From Blautia sp. OF03-15BH (GTDB lineage: Bacteria > Bacillota > Clostridia > Lachnospirales > Lachnospiraceae): a stretch of 40,158 nt of DNA. The position numbers and the translations under genes were made by a program. The DNA is taken from assembly GCF_003463065.1 (NCBI RefSeq), contig NZ_QSCM01000015.1, positions 33,308-73,465 on the forward strand, in the 5' to 3' direction. This document shows positions 17,260 through 23,228 of the stretch, piece by piece (within the stretch, counting starts at the first letter, position 1; each line of letters starts with the position of its first letter). The notes under the pieces are model-generated. The model did no database searches, was not told where the DNA came from, and worked only from the letters and a program-made list of their open reading frames with translations.

Positions 17260-19905
17260 ATGGCAAACAAATGGGTGTATATGTTTAGCGAAGGCGACAT
17301 GACCATGCGTAACCTGCTTGGCGGTAAAGGTGCCAACCTTGCAGAAATGACAAGCATCGGACTTCCTGTACCGCAGGGATTTACAATTACAACAGAGGCT
17401 TGTACACAGTACTATGAAGACGGCCGTAAAATTAACGACGAGATCATGGCTCAGACCATGGAAGGCGTTAAGAAAATGGAGGAGATCAACGGAAAGAAAT
17501 TCGGCGATCTTAAGAACCCGCTTCTGGTTTCTGTTCGTTCCGGTGCAAGAGCTTCCATGCCGGGTATGATGGACACCATCTTAAACCTTGGTTTAAATGA
17601 CGAAGTAGTTGACGCAATGATCAAAGGAAATCCGGATCCGGCCTTCGAGCGTTTCGTATATGACTCCTACAGACGTTTCATTCAGATGTTCTCCGATGTA
17701 GTTATGGAAGTTGGTAAAAAATACTTCGAGCAGCTCATCGACAAGATGAAAGAAGAGAAAGGCGTTAAATTCGATATTGACCTGACTGCAGCAGACCTGA
17801 AAGAGTTAGCAGAGCAGTTCAAGGCTGAGTACAAAAACCAGCTGGGTTCAGACTTCCCGTCTGATCCTGTTGAACAGTTAAAACTGGCTATCGAGGCAGT
17901 ATTCCGTTCCTGGGACAACCCGCGTGCAAACGTATACCGTCGTGACAACGATATCCCGTATTCCTGGGGTACCGCAGTTAACGTAATGCCGATGGTATTC
18001 GGTAACTTAAACAACGAGTCTGGTACTGGTGTTGCATTTACCCGTGACCCGGCTACAGGCGAGAACAAACTGATGGGTGAGTTCCTGATCAATGCACAGG
18101 GTGAGGACGTAGTTGCCGGTGTTCGTACTCCGATGCCGATCGCTCAGATGGAGAAAGAGTTCCCGGAAGCATACGCAGAGTTCCTGAAAGTTTGCGAGAC
18201 TCTGGAGAACCATTATCATGATATGCAGGATATGGAGTTCACCGTTGAGAACAAGAAGTTATACATGCTTCAGTGCCGTAACGGTAAGAGAACAGCTCCG
18301 GCTGCTCTGAAGATCGCCTGCGATCTGGTAGACGAGGGACATAAGACTCCGGAAGAGGCAGTTGCTATGATCGATCCTCGTAACCTGGATACTCTGCTGC
18401 ATCCGCAGTTTGATGCTGCTGCATTAAAAGCTGCTACTCCGATCGGAAAAGGACTTGGTGCTTCTCCGGGTGCTGCTTGCGGTAAGATCGTATTCACAGC
18501 AGAGGATGCTGAAGAGTGGAATGCAAGAGGAGAGAAAGTCGTATTAGTACGTCTTGAGACTTCTCCGGAAGATATCACTGGTATGAAAGCTTCCCAGGGT
18601 ATCTTAACTGTTCGTGGTGGTATGACCTCTCATGCAGCCGTAGTTGCTCGTGGTATGGGTACCTGCTGTGTATCCGGATGCGGCGACATCGCTATGGACG
18701 AAGAGAATAAGAAATTTACCTTAGCTGGCAAAGAGTTCCATGAGGGAGACTACATCTCCATCGATGGTACAACCGGTAACATCTATGACGGAGCAATCAA
18801 GACTGTAGATGCTACAATCGCTGGTGAGTTCGGCCGTGTTATGGCTTGGGCTGACGAGTTCAGAACTCTGAAAGTTCGTACAAATGCAGATACTCCTGCA
18901 GATGCTAAGAAAGCTCGTGAGCTGGGCGCAGAAGGTATCGGTCTTTGCCGTACCGAGCATATGTTCTTCGAGGAAGACAGAATCGCTGCTTTCCGTGAGA
19001 TGATCTGCTCTGACACTGTTGAAGAGAGAGAAGCAGCTCTGGAGAAGATCCTGCCGTATCAGCAGGGCGACTTCGAAGCTCTGTATGAAGCTCTTGAGGG
19101 TAACCCTGTTACCATCCGTTTCCTGGATCCGCCTCTTCATGAGTTCGTTCCGACTGAGGAAGCTGACATCGAGAAACTGGCAAAATCTCAGGGTAAATCT
19201 GTTGAGACCATCAAGAACATCATCGCTTCCTTACATGAGTTCAACCCGATGATGGGTCATCGTGGATGCCGTCTTGCAGTTACCTATCCGGAAATTGCTA
19301 AGATGCAGACCAAGGCTGTTATCCGTGCAGCTATCAATGTTCAGAAGAAACACTCTGACTGGACTGTAAAACCGGAGATCATGATCCCGCTGGTTTGCGA
19401 AGTAAAAGAGCTGAAATATGTTAAGAAAGTTGTTGTTGAGACAGCAGATGCTGAGATCGCAGCAGCAGGCATCAACCTTGAGTACGAGGTAGGTACCATG
19501 ATCGAGATCCCGCGTGCAGCTCTGACTGCTGACGAGATCGCAAAAGAGGCTGACTTCTTCTGCTTCGGTACCAACGACCTGACTCAGATGACCTTCGGAT
19601 TCTCTCGTGATGATGCTGGTAAGTTCTTAAATGCTTACTATGACACCAAGATCTTTGAGAACGATCCGTTTGCAAAACTGGATCAGACTGGTGTTGGCAA
19701 ACTGATGGAGATGGCTATCAAACTTGGAAAACCGGTTAATCCGAAGCTCCATGTTGGTATCTGTGGTGAGCACGGTGGAGATCCCTCCTCTGTTGAGTTC
19801 TGCCACAAGATTGGCCTGGATTACGTATCCTGCTCTCCGTTCCGTGTACCGATCGCTCGTCTGGCAGCAGCTCAGGCAGCAATCGCTGAGAAGAACGCGA
19901 AATAA
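17260..19905 (+). CDS. ppdK: Pyruvate, phosphate dikinase
   Basis: An 881-residue enzyme interconverting pyruvate + ATP + Pi and PEP + AMP + PPi. In anaerobic Clostridia it works at the PEP/pyruvate node, often in the glycolytic direction. Order of parts: N-terminal ATP-grasp nucleotide-binding domain (GGKGANLAEMTSIGLPVPQGFTI; VRSGARASMPGMMDTILNLG), central swivelling domain with the phospho-His motif GGMTSHAAVVARGMG (about residue 450), and C-terminal TIM barrel with GLCRTEHMF, NPMMGHRGCRL and GICGEHGGDPSSVEFC. The start at 17260 follows AGGAGG; an upstream in-frame start at 17179 coincides with the predicted transcription start. Codon choice is as narrow as in nifJ, indicating strong expression. 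Confidence 0.97.
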   Translation: MANKWVYMFSEGDMTMRNLLGGKGANLAEMTSIGLPVPQGFTITTEACTQYYEDGRKINDEIMAQTMEGVKKMEEINGKKFGDLKNPLLVSVRSGARASMPGMMDTILNLGLNDEVVDAMIKGNPDPAFERFVYDSYRRFIQMFSDVVMEVGKKYFEQLIDKMKEEKGVKFDIDLTAADLKELAEQFKAEYKNQLGSDFPSDPVEQLKLAIEAVFRSWDNPRANVYRRDNDIPYSWGTAVNVMPMVFGNLNNESGTGVAFTRDPATGENKLMGEFLINAQGEDVVAGVRTPMPIAQMEKEFPEAYAEFLKVCETLENHYHDMQDMEFTVENKKLYMLQCRNGKRTAPAALKIACDLVDEGHKTPEEAVAMIDPRNLDTLLHPQFDAAALKAATPIGKGLGASPGAACGKIVFTAEDAEEWNARGEKVVLVRLETSPEDITGMKASQGILTVRGGMTSHAAVVARGMGTCCVSGCGDIAMDEENKKFTLAGKEFHEGDYISIDGTTGNIYDGAIKTVDATIAGEFGRVMAWADEFRTLKVRTNADTPADAKKARELGAEGIGLCRTEHMFFEEDRIAAFREMICSDTVEEREAALEKILPYQQGDFEALYEALEGNPVTIRFLDPPLHEFVPTEEADIEKLAKSQGKSVETIKNIIASLHEFNPMMGHRGCRLAVTYPEIAKMQTKAVIRAAINVQKKHSDWTVKPEIMIPLVCEVKELKYVKKVVVETADAEIAAAGINLEYEVGTMIEIPRAALTADEIAKEADFFCFGTNDLTQMTFGFSRDDAGKFLNAYYDTKIFENDPFAKLDQTGVGKLMEMAIKLGKPVNPKLHVGICGEHGGDPSSVEFCHKIGLDYVSCSPFRVPIARLAAAQAAIAEKNAK

Positions 19906-19926
19906 TTTTTCTCTAAAATAAGAATG

Positions 19927-19960
19927 GCTCCCGGCACTCTGCTGTCGGGAGCTGTTTTTT
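19927..19960 (+). terminator. Rho-independent terminator of ppdK
   Basis: A 10-bp stem (19927-19936 with 19943-19952, one G-U pair) is followed by a T tract, about 20 bases past the ppdK stop. Confidence 0.9.
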
Positions 19961-19988
19961 ACGCAAAAAAGGAAAAAGTTAAAAAAGA

Positions 19989-20017
19989 ATGACAAAGTTT
20001 CTCTTTCATGGTAGGAT
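19989..20017 (+). promoter_or_regulatory. Promoter of the rsmH-like unit
   Basis: ATGACA (19989-19994) and extended -10 TGG-TAGGAT (hexamer 20012-20017) are spaced 17 bp. Confidence 0.55.
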
Positions 20018-20068
20018 GAAAATAAAGCTACGAGCCAGGCAGAGGGAACAGAGGCGGATATTGAGGAT

Positions 20069-20263
20069 GTGAGCAATCTGGTGAAAGAAGTGGGAATGGC
20101 AGAGTACGGGAAGCCCATAGCAGTCATTTTTATTCTCGGTGACGACGGAACCGTAAGCGCGAATGGACTTGTTATTTTGAACGGCGATTTCAATTATGGT
20201 TCGGCAGAAGAGATCGAAGAAGCGTTTGCTGACTTCCAGCCAGAAGTGACGCAGATTAAATAA
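20069..20263 (+). CDS. Small unrecognised protein ahead of the rsmH-like gene
   Basis: A 64-codon frame starting at GTG. An internal ATG at 20096 would give 55 residues. The product contains a beta-like YGKPIAVIFILGDDGTVSANGLVI stretch and an acidic helix, SAEEIEEAFADF. The start is doubtful: GAGG lies only two bases before the GTG. The same frame stays open upstream to 20015, reading as acidic protein-like sequence without any standard start codon, so this could be a 5'-truncated gene. It ends 13 bases before the rsmH-like gene and its ribosome site. I do not recognise a family. Confidence 0.45.
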   Translation: MSNLVKEVGMAEYGKPIAVIFILGDDGTVSANGLVILNGDFNYGSAEEIEEAFADFQPEVTQIK

Positions 20264-20276
20264 AAAGGAGCATAGT

Positions 20277-21335
20277 ATGACACAGGAATCACAGCAGCCC
20301 CACAAGAGACGGGTGCGTTATAAAGGAAAATACCCGAAGAAATTCGAGGAAAAATACAAGGAGCTCCAGCCGGAGAAATATCAGGATACGATCCAGCATG
20401 TGATCCAAAAGGGAAATACACCGGCAGGAATGCATATTTCCATCATGGTAAAAGAGATCCTCGATTTTCTGGAGATACAGCCGGGACAGACCGGTTTTGA
20501 TGCGACGCTGGGCTATGGCGGTCATACGAAAGCCATGCTGGAATGTCTGCAGGGGAAAGGCCATATGTACGCCACGGATGTGGATCACGAAGAGGCGGCC
20601 AAGACAAAGAAACGTCTGGAAGAGCTGGGCTTTGGAGAGGATATTCTGACGATCAAGCTTCAGAACTTCTGTACAGTCGATGAAATCGCCAAAGAGGTGG
20701 GCGGTTTCGACTTCCTGCTGGCAGACCTGGGCGTATCCTCTATGCAGATCGACAATCCGAAACGTGGTTTCTCCTTCAAAGTAGATGGTCCGCTGGATCT
20801 CCGGCTGGATCAGGAGAGCGGTATCAGCGCAGCAGAGCGTCTCCGTACGATTTCCAGGGATGAACTGGCAGGAATGCTTTATGAAAACTCTGATGAGCCC
20901 TACTGTGAAGAACTGGCCAAAGCCATCACTGATGAGATCCGGAAAGGCAATCCTATGGACACGACGACGGCTCTTCGCGAGGTCATTGAGAAAACACTGG
21001 ATTTTCTTCCGGAAAAAGAAAAGAAAGATACCATCAAAAAGACTTGTCAGCGAACCTTCCAGGCGCTCCGTATTGATGTAAACCGGGAATTTGAGGTTCT
21101 TTATGATTTCATGGAAAAACTTCCAGGTGCCCTGAAGCCGGGCGGAAGAGCGGCTATCCTCACCTTCCATTCCGGAGAGGACAAGCTGGTGAAAAAAGCT
21201 CTGAAGGAAGGCTATAAAGCCGGTGTTTATGCGGATTATTCCAAAGATGTGATCCGTCCCTCCGCACAGGAATGTGTACAGAACGGCCGGGCACGTTCCA
21301 CGAAAATGCGCTGGGCGATCAAAGCAGAAGGCTGA
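20277..21335 (+). CDS. RsmH/MraW-family 16S rRNA methyltransferase paralogue
   Basis: A 352-residue SAM-dependent methyltransferase of the family that makes N4-methylcytidine at C1402 of 16S rRNA. Motifs: SAM-binding FDATLGYGGHTKAML, DLGVSSMQIDNPKRGFSF, GPLDLRLDQ, RTFQALRIDVNREFEVL, and LTFHSGEDKLVK near the end with RARSTKMRW. It has about 50 extra N-terminal residues, basic and unlike standard RsmH. It is not next to mraZ, ftsL or other division genes, which is where the housekeeping rsmH normally sits. This is therefore probably a second copy. Whether it modifies C1402 or another target is unknown. AAAGGAG precedes the ATG. Confidence 0.85.
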   Translation: MTQESQQPHKRRVRYKGKYPKKFEEKYKELQPEKYQDTIQHVIQKGNTPAGMHISIMVKEILDFLEIQPGQTGFDATLGYGGHTKAMLECLQGKGHMYATDVDHEEAAKTKKRLEELGFGEDILTIKLQNFCTVDEIAKEVGGFDFLLADLGVSSMQIDNPKRGFSFKVDGPLDLRLDQESGISAAERLRTISRDELAGMLYENSDEPYCEELAKAITDEIRKGNPMDTTTALREVIEKTLDFLPEKEKKDTIKKTCQRTFQALRIDVNREFEVLYDFMEKLPGALKPGGRAAILTFHSGEDKLVKKALKEGYKAGVYADYSKDVIRPSAQECVQNGRARSTKMRWAIKAEG

Positions 21336-21385
21336 GAAGAGGAACGAAAATAACAAACGTGGATTGTGAGTGGACACCATATACG

Positions 21386-21709
21386 ATGAGAAGACAGAAA
21401 AAAGAGATCACCGGCTTTCTTATGCTGGCGGCTGCTTTGACCCTGACCGCCTGTAGCGAAAAGAAAAGCGCAGAGACAGAATCAGAAACTCTCTCCGAAT
21501 ATGCTGCGGAGTCGGATTTTTCCGGAGTTCTTGATGTGAGCGGGGACTGGAAGTCCGCTTTCGAAAAAGTGCTGCTGAAGGAATGCGGGGTAAAACCGGA
21601 TCATTATGAAAACCTTGGAAACGGGATCTATGAGGTCTATGTGGAAAAAGACGGGAAAGTGATCCCTTACGCCATCCTGGATTCCGAAACAGGAGAATAT
21701 CACGGGTAA
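21386..21709 (+). CDS. Small putative lipoprotein
   Basis: A 107-residue protein with a lipoprotein signal (MRRQKKEITG, hydrophobic stretch, lipobox LTAC at about residue 23). The mature part is acidic, then has a short domain (DWKSAFEKVLLKECG, YENLGNGIYEVYVEKDGKVIPYAILDSETGEYHG) that reads like a PepSY-like or small beta-rich module. No family is recognised. The ribosome site is weak; a GTG nine codons upstream (21359) is an alternative. It follows the rsmH-like gene by 50 bases without a terminator, so co-transcription is likely. Confidence 0.65.
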   Translation: MRRQKKEITGFLMLAAALTLTACSEKKSAETESETLSEYAAESDFSGVLDVSGDWKSAFEKVLLKECGVKPDHYENLGNGIYEVYVEKDGKVIPYAILDSETGEYHG

Positions 21710-21735
21710 AAGTGCGAAAAAAATTCAAGAAACCT

Positions 21736-21765
21736 TTGCCCCGGAAGGAAAACCCGTGTTATAAT
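21736..21765 (+). promoter_or_regulatory. Promoter of the HMA-like small gene
   Basis: TTGCCC (21736-21741) and extended -10 TGT-TATAAT (hexamer 21760-21765) are spaced 18 bp. The leader contains TCCGGA twice (21785-21790 and 21798-21803), able to pair as a small hairpin. Confidence 0.6.
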
Positions 21766-21856
21766 AAACTACAGATGTGGATTTTCCGGAAAGAAAGTCC
21801 GGAGAAAAAGCACTCCAAAGAATGCTGACCACGGAAAACAGAAAGGATGAAGGATC

Positions 21857-22135
21857 ATGGTAGTAGGCAGATATTATCGACTTTCAAAGAAGATTACAGA
21901 GGAACAGGCAGAACAGATCGTGCAGGAGCTTTCCGCAAGAGAAGATGTAAAAGCAGTTTCTGTTACAGAAGACAGAAAAATGCTCCGCGTAGAAAGTGTG
22001 GACGGAGATTATAAACCGATCATGTACTATGCAGTCAATGTGGTAAGCCGTGCAGCAGGCGGCTGCGAGCTTTCCTTCGATCATTTCGATACCGAGGAAC
22101 TGGAGAAGGCACTGAAAGAAAAACAGCAGGCATAA
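21857..22135 (+). CDS. Small HMA-like protein without a CxxC metal motif
   Basis: A 92-residue protein whose predicted layout (GRYYRLSKKI strand, ITEEQAEQIVQELSARED helix, VKAVSVTEDRKMLRVES strands, second helix, final GGCELSFDHFD strand) resembles the beta-alpha-beta-beta-alpha-beta fold of heavy-metal-associated domains. The usual CxxC is missing; one Cys sits near residue 75. Assignment to this fold is by eye and tentative. The gene has its own promoter and stands at the head of a group of metal-linked genes. It may assist the P-type ATPase that lies 1.1 kb downstream and carries a similar N-terminal domain. Confidence 0.6.
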   Translation: MVVGRYYRLSKKITEEQAEQIVQELSAREDVKAVSVTEDRKMLRVESVDGDYKPIMYYAVNVVSRAAGGCELSFDHFDTEELEKALKEKQQA

Positions 22136-22181
22136 AAAGCAAAGCTGCGGGAAAATGATCACATTTTCTCAATAAAGCGTC

Positions 22182-22234
22182 TTGACAAAAGGATACGGTT
22201 CCGGTATGATTTTAGTTAGAAAACGCTAACTTAA
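22182..22234 (+). promoter_or_regulatory. DUF2325 promoter with GTTAG-N6-CTAAC operator 1
   Basis: A near-consensus promoter: TTGACA (22182-22187), 17 bp, TATGAT (22205-22210). Immediately after the -10 is a palindrome with arms 22211-22219 and 22226-22234 (core GTTAG-N6-CTAAC), matching at 8 of 9 positions. Its position over the transcription start suits a repressor. The core resembles sites of DtxR/IdeR-type metal regulators, so metal control is a plausible inference. Confidence 0.7.
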
Positions 22235-22338
22235 GCGGCGATAAGAGTCTGGATGCAGCAATCGTAACTATGCTGTATTCAGAGGCATGAGGCAAAGCAG
22301 AAAGCAAATGTCCATGCTGCTCTTAAGCCGCAATTTTT
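22235..22338 (+). ncRNA. Candidate structured leader RNA upstream of the DUF2325 gene
   Basis: A long-range stem can be drawn with GCGGC (22235-22239)/GCCGC (22327-22331), AAGA/TCTT and GCAGCA (22255-22260)/TGCTGC (22315-22320), followed by a run of five T. Competing local hairpins are possible (GCAGCA with TGCTGT at 22271-22276; AGCAG with CTGCT). This could be an attenuator-like leader or a small RNA. I do not recognise a known class (no Mn, NiCo or cobalamin riboswitch consensus). Confidence 0.4.
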
Positions 22339-22348
22339 AAATACACAG

Positions 22349-22364
22349 GTTAGATTAAGCTAAC
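22349..22364 (+). promoter_or_regulatory. GTTAG-N6-CTAAC operator 2
   Basis: A second copy of the operator, arms 22349-22353 and 22360-22364 with the same 6-base gap, lies 10 bases before the Shine-Dalgarno of the DUF2325 gene and about 134 bases after operator 1. A looping repressor or a second internal promoter is possible. Confidence 0.6.
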
Positions 22365-22383
22365 TATAAGACAGGAGGAATTT

Positions 22384-22674
22384 ATGAGTATCGTGATCAT
22401 TGGTGGAAATGAAAGAATGGTTTGTCAATATTCAGATATCTGTAAAGATTATGGCTGCAAGGCCAAGGTATTCCCGAAGGAGCATGGATCCGTGAGAAAA
22501 AAGATCGGCTGTCCGGATCTCATGATCCTGTTTACCAATACGGTGTCCCATAAAATGGTGATCACCGCAGCCCAGGAAGCGAAACGGAACAACGTACCCA
22601 TCGCCCGCATCCATACCAGCAGCGCTGCAGCGCTGAAAACGGTGCTGGATGAATACTGTGTGGCTGGCGCGTGA
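22384..22674 (+). CDS. DUF2325 domain protein
   Basis: A 96-residue protein that is essentially a single DUF2325 domain: MSIVIIGGNERMVCQYSDICKDYG at the start, then a central GCPDLMILFTNTVSHKMVITA, and a C-terminal NVPIARIHTSSAAALKTVLDEYC. The fold is probably Rossmann-like; no biochemical function is established to my knowledge. Conserved-looking Cys residues (14, 20, 25, 38, 92) would suit metal or redox sensing, which is inference. AGGAGG precedes the ATG. Two copies of a putative metal-regulator operator stand upstream, and metal-transport genes follow. Confidence 0.85.
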   Translation: MSIVIIGGNERMVCQYSDICKDYGCKAKVFPKEHGSVRKKIGCPDLMILFTNTVSHKMVITAAQEAKRNNVPIARIHTSSAAALKTVLDEYCVAGA

Positions 22675-22739
22675 ATGGTAACTTCATGCGGCGAAGACAA
22701 CCCGCCAAATGAGAAAATATCTCAACAGACAAAAAACTC

Positions 22740-22769
22740 TTGAAAATGAAAAAAATCTTGATATATAAT
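22740..22769 (+). promoter_or_regulatory. Promoter of the DUF6110 gene
   Basis: TTGAAA (22740-22745) and TATAAT (22764-22769) are spaced 18 bp. The remainder of the 170-base gap holds only a short hairpin, TGAGA-AAATA-TCTCA, near 22711. Confidence 0.6.
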
Positions 22770-22844
22770 ATTCTGTAAATTTTAAATGTCTGGAGCAAAA
22801 GATTTTTACCCCGGACAGATTCATAAATCAGGAGGTACATACAA

Positions 22845-23171
22845 ATGTTAAAATTCAGTGATATCGAATGGAAAAATCCCGGACTTTTTGCAGCAGGTGT
22901 TCTTTTTGGAACCGCAGGAATCAAAGTTCTGTCCAGTAAAGATGCAAAGAAAGTTTACACTGGCTGTACCGCAGCCGTTCTCAGAGCAAAAGAGTGTGTC
23001 ATGAAAACCGTTACCATCATTCAGGAGAATGCAACGGATATTTATGAGGGCGCAAAGGAGATCAACGAGGAGCGTGCAGCAGCTGAGGAAGCATACGAGG
23101 ATGCAGCCGAGGACGAGACCGTAACCGATTTCAAAGAAGAGACCGAGAGTGAAGAAAGCTCAGAAGAGTAA
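22845..23171 (+). CDS. DUF6110 family protein
   Basis: A 108-residue protein recognised as DUF6110 from WKNPGLFAAGVLFGTAGIKVLSSKDAKKVYTGCTAAVLRAKECVMKTV. It has one hydrophobic segment (about residues 13-27), then an amphipathic helix, a long charged helix and a very acidic tail of Glu/Asp/Ser. In Clostridia such genes stand beside heavy-metal P-type ATPases, as here; an accessory or anchoring role for the pump is the natural guess. The strong ribosome site AGGAGG precedes the ATG. A perfect terminator follows before the ATPase gene, so some read-through must feed the ATPase or it has a weak promoter of its own. Confidence 0.8.
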   Translation: MLKFSDIEWKNPGLFAAGVLFGTAGIKVLSSKDAKKVYTGCTAAVLRAKECVMKTVTIIQENATDIYEGAKEINEERAAAEEAYEDAAEDETVTDFKEETESEESSEE

Positions 23172-23184
23172 ACAAAAAAGAAAG

Positions 23185-23213
23185 CACCTGCAGAAATTTC
23201 TGCAGGTGTTTTT
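23185..23213 (+). terminator. Terminator between the DUF6110 gene and the ATPase
   Basis: CACCTGCAGAAA (23185-23196) is followed directly by its exact complement (23197-23208) and T5. It ends two bases before the ribosome site of the ATPase gene, so it could also act as an attenuator. Confidence 0.88.
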
Positions 23214-23228
23214 AAAGGAGTGAGTCAG

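Noticed and set aside
22150..22172. Terminator after the HMA-like gene (GGGAAAATG/CATTTTCTC hairpin)
   Set aside because: The stem is A/T-dominated and lacks a following T tract, so termination is not supported.
22235..22338. A known metal riboswitch (yybP-ykoY, NiCo) or cobalamin riboswitch before the DUF2325 gene
   Set aside because: The conserved sequences of those classes are not visible; only the pairing potential is reported.
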